Shown here piece by piece: positions 26,924-34,902 of a DNA stretch of 64,000 nt. Position 1 is the stretch's first letter. Every line of letters starts with the position of its first letter. Source of the stretch: CAXBNB01 sp049115735 (GTDB lineage: Bacteria; Bacteroidota; Bacteroidia; Cytophagales; Cyclobacteriaceae); assembly GCA_049115735.1 (NCBI GenBank), contig JAGDZP010000004.1, positions 186,001-250,000 of the forward strand, in the 5' to 3' direction. The notes beneath the pieces were generated by a model. The model searched no databases. It was not told the origin of the DNA and saw only the letters and a program-made list of their open reading frames with translations. Position numbers and translations under genes: made by a program.

Positions 26924-27295
26924 CTATGCCCACATGGGCAAATATTTTTCTTTGTTACCAATGATCAGGATAACGTTAAAGGTCAAAGCAACAGCCGCCC
27001 CACCAATTCCACTAATATCTAGCCCAAGATGAAATAAGAATGCGGCTACCATTACTGGAAAAACAGCGATTGCAGCAAAGGCTACTTTTTTGTTGATAAG
27101 AAAGGAAATTCCTGCTAATACCTCGATTGCTTTGATTACCGGGAAATAAAACTTAGTACTTACCAAGGCACCCATAAACCCACCAGCCTCCGGTCCCATT
27201 TCAGGCTGTGGCAAAAAATTCAAAAATCCGTTCATTCCAAATACGACCAGCATCAATCCCAACAGGAGTCTGGTCACTAATGTTGCTTTATTCAT
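26924..27295 (-). CDS. DoxX-family membrane protein
   Basis: 123 residues with four predicted membrane spans: LVTRLLLGLMLVVFGMNGFL, a second near 45-65 with KAIEVLAGISFLI, VAFAAIAVFPVMVAAFLFHLG and a last one with ALTFNVILII. DoxX members occur in quinone- and thiol-stress systems (MhqP in Bacillus, the DoxX-SseA-SodA complex in Mycobacterium). Here it follows an FMN reductase and a MarR gene, which supports a stress-response role by analogy. It starts with ATG and is ended by a clear terminator. Confidence 0.85.
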   Translation of the reverse strand: MNKATLVTRLLLGLMLVVFGMNGFLNFLPQPEMGPEAGGFMGALVSTKFYFPVIKAIEVLAGISFLINKKVAFAAIAVFPVMVAAFLFHLGLDISGIGGAAVALTFNVILIIGNKEKYLPMWA

Positions 27296-27318
27296 GATTG
27301 TAAAATTTATGTAAATGA

Positions 27319-27879
27319 TTACTTATTTTTCTGTGTTGAAATAGCCTCGGTGAGCCATGTGAGCTCTTGGATAAAGGTTGAGGTAGATTTAATAAAATGC
27401 TGATCTACCGGAATACCTTGGTCATCAAAAGCTTTGCTTATGTGTGTTAGCAAATATTTCATTGGAACCGCATAGGCTCTAATATGAAGTATGAATTTCT
27501 GGAGATCATGATGTACGTTGATACCACCAAGGTTGCCTGCGGAAACTGTAAGGATTCCTATAGGTTTCTTGCTTAATTCCGGATAAAAATAGTCAAGCGT
27601 ATTTTTGAGCGCTCCAGGTAAACTACCATTATATTCAGGCGAAACAATTACCAATGCGTCTGCTTCATTTAGTTTATCAGAAAACTCTTCCAGCCTGGGT
27701 GGTTTTTCATCCAGGAAAGCATTACGTTCTTCCATGATAGGAAAATTGTAATCGGCTAGATCCAGATACTCAACACTAGTTACTTTGTTATGCTTAATAA
27801 GTTCGCTTTGTAGATACTTGGCTGCTTTAGGTGTTTGTCTTCCTGTCCTAACAGAGCCTACTATTATTGCTACGTTCAT
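27319..27879 (-). CDS. NADPH-dependent FMN reductase / quinone reductase family flavoprotein
   Basis: 186 residues with a flavodoxin-like fold. GSVRTGRQTPKAAKYLQ at the N-terminus binds the FMN phosphate, and the family signature SPEYNGSLPGALKNTLDYF is present. Relatives are azoreductases, chromate reductases and quinone reductases. It sits 23 nt downstream of marR and 23 nt upstream of doxX, all on the same strand, so the three are very likely one transcript under MarR autoregulation. Reduction of quinones or other electrophiles is the best guess. Confidence 0.88.
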   Translation of the reverse strand: MNVAIIVGSVRTGRQTPKAAKYLQSELIKHNKVTSVEYLDLADYNFPIMEERNAFLDEKPPRLEEFSDKLNEADALVIVSPEYNGSLPGALKNTLDYFYPELSKKPIGILTVSAGNLGGINVHHDLQKFILHIRAYAVPMKYLLTHISKAFDDQGIPVDQHFIKSTSTFIQELTWLTEAISTQKNK

Positions 27880-27902
27880 GATTAATTATTTTATGTCTTA
27901 TT

Positions 27903-28352
27903 TCAGTCTCTTAGTTTATCTAATAATTTATTCAATGTCTTGGCCTCATCTTCCGATATTTTGGCTTTCAGGTTTTCCAAATCCGTGATATCACCATCCA
28001 TGTCAGTAAGTAGATTAAGTCCACTTTGGGTAATTTTCAGGTCGACCATTCTTCTGTTGTGCTCATTGATGTTTCTGTCAACCAGGTCCATCTTCACCAG
28101 CTTGTCCAGCAGGCGAGTCAGGTCTCCCCTTTTGTTGATCAGTACTTCCTTTATCTCCCCAGGACAAGCACAGCCCGGGTGTTTGCCGCGAAGAATCCTG
28201 AGAATGTTATAATGCTGATCATTGATCGCGTATTTCCTAGCAATCGACTGAAAACCATCAACCAACCAGTTGCTGGTGTACTGAATATTCAACAAGGCTT
28301 TCTGCCATTCATCTTTAAATTTTGATTGTTTTATTTCGTCTTCGAGCTTCAT
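27903..28352 (-). CDS. MarR-family transcriptional regulator with a CXC pair
   Basis: 149 residues. The winged helix-turn-helix is visible around residues 45-110, including EIKEVLINKRGDLTRLLDKL as recognition region and LVDRNINEHNRRMVDLKIT as the wing. A Cys-Ala-Cys pair (Cys61, Cys63) sits just before the recognition helix in GKHPGCACPGEI, which suggests a thiol redox or electrophile sensor; many MarR proteins use such cysteines. A 23-bp palindrome lies 15 bp upstream of its ATG and is its probable operator, shared with the opposite DUF3291 gene. Confidence 0.88.
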   Translation of the reverse strand: MKLEDEIKQSKFKDEWQKALLNIQYTSNWLVDGFQSIARKYAINDQHYNILRILRGKHPGCACPGEIKEVLINKRGDLTRLLDKLVKMDLVDRNINEHNRRMVDLKITQSGLNLLTDMDGDITDLENLKAKISEDEAKTLNKLLDKLRD

Positions 28353-28366
28353 GCTTGCAAATATAC

Positions 28367-28389
28367 GTAATTACAAATTTTGTAGTTAC
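28367..28389. promoter_or_regulatory. Probable MarR operator between divergent genes
   Basis: 10-bp arms GTAATTACAA (28367-28376) and TTGTAGTTAC (28380-28389), matching at 9 of 10 positions around a 3-bp centre. Length, AT-rich dyad form and position 15 bp from the marR start are as expected for a MarR dimer site. It could also control the DUF3291-AKR pair on the plus strand. Confidence 0.65.
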
Positions 28390-28517
28390 ATTTTTATTGG
28401 TTTATTATTTAATGAATTAGAAATGAGCCTATATCACTGGCATTCATCGCAGCTGAGCAGGATAAGTCAAAATCCCTTTTTCTGGCTTCTATCCTTATAT
28501 TGTTTTTCAAAAAGGAA

Positions 28518-28525
28518 TACATTTG
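28518..28525 (+). promoter_or_regulatory. -7 box upstream of the DUF3291 gene
   Basis: TACATTTG, an exact TAnnTTTG match, 8 nt before the ATG at 28534. A TTG at 28500-28502 is 15 nt upstream, slightly short for a -33 element. It shows the start is at 28534 and not further upstream. Confidence 0.45.
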
Positions 28526-28533
28526 ACCATCCA

Positions 28534-28977
28534 ATGAAACATCTAGCTCAACTGAACATAGCCAAACTACTTAAGCCTATTGACCATCCACAAATAGCTG
28601 AATTTGTAGATAACATCGAACGAATAAATGCCATAGCAGAACAAAGTGACGGGTTTGTATGGCGAATGAAAGACGAATGTGAAAATGCCCTGGCTATAAA
28701 AGCATTTGACGACCCAATGTTGATCATTAATATGTCTGTCTGGGAAACAGCAGAAGATCTTAAGAATTACGTCTACAACTCTGATCATTTGGAAATAATG
28801 AAAAAAAGAAGGAACTGGTTTGAAAAGCCTTCGCGACCTCCGATGGTATTGTGGTGGATCAATGCCGGAGAGATACCATCAATTCAGGACGGCAAAAAGA
28901 GACTGGAATTATTGCGTACCACAGGAGAAAGCGATGAGGCACTCACTTTCAAAAGTATTATCAATCAAGCATCATGA
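28534..28977 (+). CDS. DUF3291 domain protein
   Basis: 147 residues from the ATG at 28534. The frame is open to 28351, but the upstream part has no homologous character and contains the operator and promoter. Conserved DUF3291 features are LAQLNIAKLLKPIDHPQIAEF near the N-terminus, GFVWRMKDE, NMSVWETAEDLKNYVY and WWINAGEIPS, giving an antibiotic-monooxygenase-like (dimeric alpha-beta barrel) fold by family knowledge. The function is unknown. It overlaps the aldo-keto reductase by 4 nt (ATGA), so the two are translationally coupled, and it faces the MarR cluster. Confidence 0.82.
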   Translation: MKHLAQLNIAKLLKPIDHPQIAEFVDNIERINAIAEQSDGFVWRMKDECENALAIKAFDDPMLIINMSVWETAEDLKNYVYNSDHLEIMKKRRNWFEKPSRPPMVLWWINAGEIPSIQDGKKRLELLRTTGESDEALTFKSIINQAS

Positions 28978-29960
28978 TCAAAAAAAGAAGATTAGGAAAA
29001 ACTGGTATTGAAGTCACCGAAATGGGTCTTGGTACCTGGCAGTTAGGCGGCAAATGGGGAAGTAAGTTTAGTGACAAGACTGCTGAAGAGATTCTGCATT
29101 ACGCTATAGACAATGGCATCAATTTTATCGATACGGCTGATGTCTACAATGGAGGCTTGAGCGAAAAAGCTATTGGTCGAGTGCTCAAATCAAGGACAGA
29201 AAGAGTTTTTGTTGCTACAAAATGTGGTCGCTTTCTCAATCCCCATGTCAATGAGTCTTACACTGTGGATGCCTTGAGAAAATTTGTAGAAGATAGTTTG
29301 GCAAACATGCAGATGGAACAGTTGGACTTGGTACAGCTGCACTGTCCGCCGACAACTGTTTATTATCGACCGGAGATTTTCGAGTTGTTTGATAGGCTTA
29401 AAGACGAAGGAAAAGTGGCCAATCTGGGAGTGAGTGTTGAGAAAATAGAGGAAGCGATAAAGGCCATGGAATTTGACAATGTCACTACGGTACAAATAAT
29501 CTTCAACATGTTTCGTCATCGCCCTTCAGAGCTCTTTTTCAGGGAGGCCAAGGCAAGGGATATTGGTGTAATTGTGAGGGTGCCTTTAGCCAGCGGCCTT
29601 CTCACAGGAAAGTTCAGCAGCAATTCTTCTTTTGCTCCTGATGACCATAGAAACTTCAACAAGAACGGAGAAATATTCGATAAAGGCGAAACGTTTTCAG
29701 GGGTTAATTATGAAAGTGGTCTTCAGGCAGTGGAAGAGTTGAAACACCTTTTTGGAGATGTCAGTTTGGCTCAGAAAGCTTTGAAATGGGTACTCATGTT
29801 TGATGCTGTAAGCATCGAAATTCCAGGTGCTTCAAGTATTTCTCAGCTGCAATCGAATTTAAAGGCTACTCAGTTGCCTGCTTTGAGTGAAGAAGAAATG
29901 AAGAAAGTGAAGGACATCTATGAACGTCATTTGAAGGCAGCCATTCATCAGTCTTGGTAA
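28974..29960 (+). CDS. Aldo/keto reductase
   Basis: 328 residues, TIM-barrel NADPH-dependent oxidoreductase. Visible: MGLGTWQLGGKWG at the N-terminus, the catalytic region FIDTADVYNGGLSEKAIG (Asp, Tyr), ATKCGR with the catalytic lysine, LVQLHCPP with the histidine, and IEIPGASSISQLQSNL for cofactor phosphate binding. Coupled to DUF3291 and facing the MarR-FMN reductase-DoxX cluster, it may detoxify reactive carbonyls. It converges with the rhomboid gene, 4 nt between stops. Confidence 0.9.
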   Translation: MIKKRRLGKTGIEVTEMGLGTWQLGGKWGSKFSDKTAEEILHYAIDNGINFIDTADVYNGGLSEKAIGRVLKSRTERVFVATKCGRFLNPHVNESYTVDALRKFVEDSLANMQMEQLDLVQLHCPPTTVYYRPEIFELFDRLKDEGKVANLGVSVEKIEEAIKAMEFDNVTTVQIIFNMFRHRPSELFFREAKARDIGVIVRVPLASGLLTGKFSSNSSFAPDDHRNFNKNGEIFDKGETFSGVNYESGLQAVEELKHLFGDVSLAQKALKWVLMFDAVSIEIPGASSISQLQSNLKATQLPALSEEEMKKVKDIYERHLKAAIHQSW

Positions 29961-29964
29961 TGCT

Positions 29965-30588
29965 TTAAAAAGAGGACATATAGCTCATTACCTGCTCGAA
30001 AAAACTCATCAGTACAGTGGGTTGAACATAAATACTGAATACAACACCGAAAATTGCCCCAATCAAATGCGCATGGTGGTTCACATTGTCCGCCATTCTT
30101 TTTCCTTCATAGTAGGAATAGATAATGTAAAGGATTCCCAATATGAATCCAGGAATTCCAATGATCCCCATAATATAGATTTTTTCAAGGGGCAAAAACA
30201 TAATGCTGCTAAACACAACAGCAGACACACCTCCAGAGGCTCCCAACGAATTATAGTTTGGGTGGTCTCTATGTTTTATGATGGAAGGGATATCCGAAAT
30301 AATTATCCCCAAGATGTACAAGGCTAAAAAATAATAAGGACCATTGGGCCCGAGCATATAACTATAAAGCTGCTCTATCAGTCTACCGAAAAAGAAGAAG
30401 GTAAACATATTGAATCCTAGATGCATCCAGCTGCCATGGACAAATCCTGAAGAAAGCAATCGATAGAATTGACTTTTGTGAACCACAGAGTATGGGTTCA
30501 TCATTAGCTTGTATTGTAACTCCGGCCTATTCCAGGCCGATATGGTAATTGCCGCCGTGACAATGATCAGTATTAGGGTAAATGACAT
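29965..30588 (-). CDS. Rhomboid-family intramembrane serine protease
   Basis: 207 residues, six predicted membrane spans. The catalytic serine lies in SLGASGGVSAVVF (GASG) and the catalytic histidine in NHHAHLIGAIFG; WMHLGFNMFTFFFFG on an early helix is the usual rhomboid HxxxN-like region. All active-site elements are there, so it should be active. The substrate is unknown. It lies 70 nt downstream of pnuC on the same strand. Confidence 0.9.
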   Translation of the reverse strand: MSFTLILIIVTAAITISAWNRPELQYKLMMNPYSVVHKSQFYRLLSSGFVHGSWMHLGFNMFTFFFFGRLIEQLYSYMLGPNGPYYFLALYILGIIISDIPSIIKHRDHPNYNSLGASGGVSAVVFSSIMFLPLEKIYIMGIIGIPGFILGILYIIYSYYEGKRMADNVNHHAHLIGAIFGVVFSIYVQPTVLMSFFEQVMSYMSSF

Positions 30589-30658
30589 GACTAATAAATG
30601 GATGAAATAATAATAGGTGGGAATTTAGTTCAATAAATTAAATTGATTGATTTTAATC

Positions 30659-31264
30659 TTATTCATCCGGTAGTGAATGACCCAAATCCGCCCTATAGCT
30701 CCTCCTCCACTCAATAAAACCCCAGATAGACAGGACAAAATATACAACCATCAAAGTACCGTATATTTCCAATCCCCGGATGTAGTATAAGTAAACTGAA
30801 AAGGCGTTTAGCACTATCCAGTACAACCAACTAGAAAGGATTTTTTGTGTTTCAAAGTAAGTAGCGATAAAGCTGAAGATAGTAGAAAAAGCATCTTCAA
30901 AAGGGTTGTTAGCATCTGTGGTGGATTGAAAAAAGTAACCTAAGCCCATAGAGCCTAGAACGCCAATTATAAAAAAAGAGATGTGCCAGGTCGCACCCTT
31001 AACGATCACCTTTAATTCCTTGACGTTGTTTCTCGGATGCGTCCAGTTGTACCAGCCGTAAAAACCAAATAAAACATAGAAGCCATAGAGGATTGCTTCC
31101 GAATAGAGTTTAACATCCACAAAAAGAAAAATGCTGATAAAAGATCCAAGAATTCCGAGTGGCCAGCCCCAAATCTTCTGAAACATCAAACCAACAGAAT
31201 ACGCTAGCGTCAACCCAATACCGAGGATTTCAAGAATATTGTTTGTAGTTAGGTCAAAAGTCAA
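30659..31264 (-). CDS. pnuC: PnuC-family vitamin transporter (possibly PnuT, thiamine)
   Basis: 201 residues with about seven spans. The PnuC signature is clear: GWPLGILGSFISIFLFVDVKLYSEAILYGFYV (seen in two parts) and GFYGWYNWTHP. PnuC takes up nicotinamide riboside by facilitated diffusion, while PnuT homologues carry thiamine and in Bacteroidota sit near TPP-riboswitch-controlled TonB receptors. Here such a receptor is 1 kb away on the same strand, with one opposite gene between, so thiamine is a fair inference. No riboswitch lies directly upstream of this gene. Confidence 0.85.
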   Translation of the reverse strand: MTFDLTTNNILEILGIGLTLAYSVGLMFQKIWGWPLGILGSFISIFLFVDVKLYSEAILYGFYVLFGFYGWYNWTHPRNNVKELKVIVKGATWHISFFIIGVLGSMGLGYFFQSTTDANNPFEDAFSTIFSFIATYFETQKILSSWLYWIVLNAFSVYLYYIRGLEIYGTLMVVYFVLSIWGFIEWRRSYRADLGHSLPDE

Positions 31265-31310
31265 AGCTTGTTACAGTTTATGGTTTTAAACTTTGTTCTA
31301 TTTTCGCTCC

Positions 31311-32108
31311 ATGGATAGAAGCAGCGAAGATATACAAGTCAAGGTTGAGGATGGTATTTTCAAAACCAATATCCCAGCGTTTTCCGATCAACTGCTGAAA
31401 AATTGCTTTCGGTCGTTCCTCGATCAATCAGAAGCATATCGAAAGTCTCATCTTCAAAAGAATTACGGTTATGCATTTGATGGTTACTCTTACTATGGCC
31501 AAAAAGACAGCAGCAACCAAGCTTATGATGACCTGCTGGAAACTTTCGTGTTCTCTAATTTTTTCCCTAAAGAAAAATATCCGAAGGAATTTTATCACTT
31601 CCTGACTACCGAATGGCAGCAAGTATTGGACGTAGTATCTAAAACTGAAGAGAAAATCATTTCAGCTTTCAATACCCTTCTTCTTTCAAAAATATATAAG
31701 AGCATTGGACACATGGTCTCTTGCAACTACTATCCCGCCCAAAAACAATTCAATCACGCCGCGGCTGAAAACACAAGACTTTCAGCTCATCCTGATGTAT
31801 CGCTGATCACCATCTTTCCATTTGGGATTGATGGAGAGCTGGAATTTGAGACGGCTGATGGATCCTGGAAAAGCCTTCCCCCTTTCAAGCATGTAGTCGG
31901 CTTTTCTGGATACTTATCGGAGCTCGCAACAGATGGTGCTCAAAAAGCCCTCAACCATCGCGTAAGATTGTCCAGCAATATCAATAAGGAACGTTTTTCC
32001 TTTGCCTTTTTCTCCTTGCCCTTTCCAAAACAAAACATCAAATTGCCAAGTGAGAAAATTTTGACCGGCAAAGCGTATTTTAAAAAGTACCTTCAGCTTT
32101 TCGATTAA
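31311..32108 (+). CDS. Isopenicillin N synthase-like 2OG-Fe(II) oxygenase
   Basis: 265 residues from the ATG at 31311 (the open frame begins at a TTG at 31293). The iron facial triad is visible as His160 and Asp162 in SAHPDVSLITIFPFG and His216 in LNHRVRLSS; Arg228 and Ser230 in ERFSFAFF form the 2-oxoglutarate RXS motif. The substrate is unknown. The gene is inserted between pnuC and the thiamine-type TonB receptor but runs the other way, diverging from pnuC by 46 nt. A role in thiamine or another vitamin is conceivable from context only. Confidence 0.82.
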   Translation: MDRSSEDIQVKVEDGIFKTNIPAFSDQLLKNCFRSFLDQSEAYRKSHLQKNYGYAFDGYSYYGQKDSSNQAYDDLLETFVFSNFFPKEKYPKEFYHFLTTEWQQVLDVVSKTEEKIISAFNTLLLSKIYKSIGHMVSCNYYPAQKQFNHAAAENTRLSAHPDVSLITIFPFGIDGELEFETADGSWKSLPPFKHVVGFSGYLSELATDGAQKALNHRVRLSSNINKERFSFAFFSLPFPKQNIKLPSEKILTGKAYFKKYLQLFD

Positions 32109-32114
32109 AAAGTA

Positions 32115-32244
32115 AAAGGCTGTTTCAAAATAGGATTATTCCCAGATTTATTCTGAGATCTTTTGGCAAAACAATCGGAGTTTCTTTATTTGAGGGATGC
32201 CGGAATAAATCCGGCAACTAACAAAAATTTTTGAAACAGCCTTT
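32115..32244. repeat. 130-bp palindromic element (MITE-like) between convergent genes
   Basis: Perfect 16-bp terminal inverted repeats at 32115-32130 (AAAGGCTGTTTCAAAA) and 32229-32244. Inside, CAGATTTATTCTG (32143-32155) and CCGGAATAAATCCGG (32200-32214) are near reverse complements, so the whole element folds as one imperfect hairpin. The right part also forms its own 7-bp hairpin (32198-32216). It fills almost all the space between two stop codons, 6 nt from one and 10 nt from the other. It may be a small non-autonomous element or an expanded bidirectional terminator. Confidence 0.6.
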
Positions 32245-32254
32245 CAATAAAAAA

Positions 32255-34498
32255 TTAGAACCTCAACTTCAACGCCAACAAGAAATTCCTGCCTGCCTGA
32301 GGGTAATAGTAATTCTCTCTCACAACATAAGCAGAACTGGCAGAGTACCCAAATGTATAGCCATTCGACTCATACTCGTGATCCAGCACATTATTCACCA
32401 ACAAATTGATTCCAATTTCCTTGATGAAATTCGTTTTAAATGTAGCACTAACCTGCAGATCGTTCACGAAATAAGCATCAATAGTCCTGGAATCATTTGA
32501 GGTATTATCGAGGTATTGTTTACCCACATACTTCGACAGCAAAGAAACTACCACTGGCTCTGCAATAGCCAAACTTAAGTTGGAGCCCGCAACAACATTT
32601 GGAGAAAAGGCTATGTCAGAATCAGCATAATTGTTTTCAACTACATTGTATTCATCCCAGGCAGCTCCATAGTCATATAACACCTCTGTGAAGTTCTTGA
32701 TCTTGTTTTGACTGAAAGTAACATTTGCATTCCAGTTCAGTCGCTCAGTTAGTCTGACGCCTCCAACCAATTCAAGGCCCCTTCTGTAGCTATCAGGCAC
32801 ATTGGTTCTCAAATTGCTACCTACATCGTTCAAAGCCCCTGTCACAACCAGTTGATCTTTGTAAGCCATGTTGTAGAAATTCAACTCGACAGAATAACTG
32901 GAAGTTGTCCTTCTATATCCTACTTCCAGATCACCAAGTTTTTCGTGTTTCGGCTGTGTATCGTTATCCACGAAATCCGTTCTATCTGGCTCCCGGTTTG
33001 CAATGGCGTAAGAAGCGTAGATATTGGCATTGTCATCAATTTGATAAGTCAAACCAAACTTTGGATTGAAAAAGGTGTAATTATCGCCAACATTGATAAA
33101 ACGCTGATCATTATCGATACCTACGGTATGGTAATCTACTTTTCTAATTTGCAGGTCACCAAACAAATTGAAATTATCATTCAGTTGGTAATTGGCCTTT
33201 AGGAAAGTATTGAAGTCTTTTTTTACACCAAAATTGTCATAGTACTTGTCGCCAAGAGTGGTGTTCGCTGAATGCTCAGCCCAGATAATCTTGCCAAAGT
33301 GGTCGCCATCATAGTGGTGATAGCCTCCTCCTAACACGGTACTAAGCTTTTCAGAATTGTAATTGAGTCCGTAGGTGAAACCGTAAAAATCATTATCCAG
33401 CCATCTTCTCCTGATAATATCAGAAGATGAAATTATCTCGGCTCCCATAGTGATATCATTCAAACCATAATCTGAAAAATCATCATCTTCCTTAAACTGT
33501 TCAAAGTACCCACGTCCGTAGGTGTAGTGACCGGACAAGTTCAAAGACCACTCATTGGAAAGCTCCTGGTTCAAATGCAACTGATAATGATCCTGGTTAT
33601 AGTTGTCCACCTCATTTTCATAGGTGTACCAGTTAAATTTTCTTCCCTCAGTTCTCAAGTTATTCGCAATCTCTTCACTTGGCCAATTGTTGTTAATAAC
33701 AGCTTCGATACCATCAGCATCGTTTTCCAACACTGCCTGAGGTGTTCCCCACCAGGCTTGCTGCGTTCTTTCCTTCCCTCCAAAGACGAGAGCTTTAATA
33801 GTAGTTTTGTTGCCAAGATACGACCCAGCCATGTAGTACGATTTAAGATCTGATGCCGACCTGTTTATGTAACCATCGGAAGCTATCTGCGACAAGCGAC
33901 CCTCTACTGACCACTTGCCATCAATCAGCCCAGTATTCACAATTACGTTGTGCTTTCGGGTGCCAAAGGAACCAACCGTATTGTTGACCTCAGCAAAAGC
34001 ATCACGCGATGGTATGCTCGTTTCCATATTCACAGTAGCACCAAAAGCCCCTGCTCCATTCGTTGAGGTGCCAACACCGCGCTGGATTTGCACCGAATTC
34101 ACAGAAGACGAAAAGTCTGGCATGTTCACCCACCAGGTTCCCTGTGATTCCGCGTCATTCAATGGAATGCCATTGATCGTGATATTCACTCGGGTAGCAT
34201 CGCTCCCACGAATGCGCATTCCTGTGTATCCTACACCGGCACCTGCGTCTGAAGTAGTCACCATTGAAGGCGTAAAACCGAGCAAATAAGGCATATCCTG
34301 GCCTATGTTCCTCGATTCGATTTCCTCCTTGTTGTGGTTGGAGTAGGCCACCGGCGTTTTGTCACCGGCCCTGGTGGTTGACACGATCACTTCCTCCAGA
34401 TCGATAATTTTCAATGAGTCTTTCTGTTGATCTACTTGCGCCAACAGACCTTGTGACAGCAGCATTACAGCTGATATCAGCAAAACATTTTTTTTCAT
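32255..34498 (-). CDS. TonB-dependent outer-membrane receptor, probably for thiamine
   Basis: 747 residues: signal peptide (ends near ALLAQ, residue 21), TonB box-like LEEVIVSTTRAG, plug domain (about 45-150) with GYTGMRIRGSDATRVNITIN and GAGAFGATVNM, then a 22-strand-type barrel ending in the aromatic residue LKLRF. The gene is preceded by a TPP riboswitch 36 nt from its start, so the cargo is inferred to be thiamine or a derivative (the OMthi group). Such receptors are how Bacteroidota bring vitamins through the outer membrane. It starts with ATG and converges with the oxygenase gene. Confidence 0.92.
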   Translation of the reverse strand: MKKNVLLISAVMLLSQGLLAQVDQQKDSLKIIDLEEVIVSTTRAGDKTPVAYSNHNKEEIESRNIGQDMPYLLGFTPSMVTTSDAGAGVGYTGMRIRGSDATRVNITINGIPLNDAESQGTWWVNMPDFSSSVNSVQIQRGVGTSTNGAGAFGATVNMETSIPSRDAFAEVNNTVGSFGTRKHNVIVNTGLIDGKWSVEGRLSQIASDGYINRSASDLKSYYMAGSYLGNKTTIKALVFGGKERTQQAWWGTPQAVLENDADGIEAVINNNWPSEEIANNLRTEGRKFNWYTYENEVDNYNQDHYQLHLNQELSNEWSLNLSGHYTYGRGYFEQFKEDDDFSDYGLNDITMGAEIISSSDIIRRRWLDNDFYGFTYGLNYNSEKLSTVLGGGYHHYDGDHFGKIIWAEHSANTTLGDKYYDNFGVKKDFNTFLKANYQLNDNFNLFGDLQIRKVDYHTVGIDNDQRFINVGDNYTFFNPKFGLTYQIDDNANIYASYAIANREPDRTDFVDNDTQPKHEKLGDLEVGYRRTTSSYSVELNFYNMAYKDQLVVTGALNDVGSNLRTNVPDSYRRGLELVGGVRLTERLNWNANVTFSQNKIKNFTEVLYDYGAAWDEYNVVENNYADSDIAFSPNVVAGSNLSLAIAEPVVVSLLSKYVGKQYLDNTSNDSRTIDAYFVNDLQVSATFKTNFIKEIGINLLVNNVLDHEYESNGYTFGYSASSAYVVRENYYYPQAGRNFLLALKLRF

Positions 34499-34534
34499 AA
34501 TAATTTAAAAATTTTGGTTCAACATGACAGTACC

Positions 34535-34638
34535 AAGGGGTCGGCCCTGCCCATTCGTTTTACCATACCTCCCTTCGCCGGCATTACCCGGATCAGGTTC
34601 AATGGGTATAATCTCAGCCCGTGTTATGGGCACCCCTT
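34535..34638 (-). promoter_or_regulatory. TPP riboswitch (THI element)
   Basis: Read on the minus strand: P1 arms AAGGGGT (34632-34638) and ACCCCTT (34535-34541) are complementary. The pyrimidine-sensing core GGGCTGAGATTATACCC and the pyrophosphate helix-loop TTGAACCTGATCCGGGTAA follow, then AAGGGA. These are the universally conserved TPP aptamer segments. The 3' strand ends 36 nt before the TonB receptor ATG with no terminator hairpin between, so control at translation initiation is more likely than termination. Confidence 0.95.
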
Positions 34639-34675
34639 ATTCTGCCGCAAATGTAGAGTATTTTTTAATTGGCGC

Positions 34676-34721
34676 AAGCCTTTAGCATTAATCAGATNNA
34701 TCTGATTAATGCTAAAGGCTT
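34676..34721. other. Perfect 22-bp inverted repeat around an NN gap
   Basis: AAGCCTTTAGCATTAATCAG and two more bases (34676-34697) are exactly mirrored by 34700-34721, with two undetermined bases (34698-34699) as the centre. A perfect palindrome with arms this long and an ambiguous centre is typical of an assembly or read fold-back at a contig join. If real, it would be a terminator-strength hairpin upstream of the riboswitch leader. Confidence 0.8.
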
Positions 34722-34901
34722 TTCTTATAGAGTAAATGAGACGGATATTATAGGAACATCCCTTCTGCCTGTCTGCCGACAGGAAGAGATGTCACTGCCA
34801 TCCGAGCTATATTCAGACGCCATCTCTCAACATCTCTATTTAATTATCAAAGCCTGTACATAAAAAATTACATCAATTAGAGTCGCAAAGGGGTAGTATA
34901 C
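34722..34901. other. Non-coding stretch with hairpins upstream of the desaturase
   Basis: No credible gene. It contains a CCTGTC-TGCC-GACAGG hairpin (34768-34783) that extends, with a 2-nt bulge, to CTTC/GAAG. AGAGATG (34785-34791) is complementary to CATCTCT, which occurs twice (34821-34827, 34831-34837). The region together may be a decayed palindromic repeat. It adjoins the doubtful join at 34698. Confidence 0.4.
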
Positions 34902-34902
34902 T

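Noticed and set aside
28351..28533. Upstream extension of the DUF3291 gene
   Set aside because: Contains the operator palindrome and a TAnnTTTG promoter box; the homologous protein begins at 28534.
34676..34721. The 22-bp palindrome as a genuine terminator
   Set aside because: Undetermined bases in the centre and unusually perfect arms point to an assembly join rather than a biological hairpin.
34768..34783. CCTGTC-TGCC-GACAGG as a CRISPR repeat
   Set aside because: A single copy with no spaced repeats and no cas gene in the window.
34514..34863. Short plus-strand frames across the riboswitch and the NN gap
   Set aside because: They run through the conserved TPP aptamer and two undetermined bases; no coding character.
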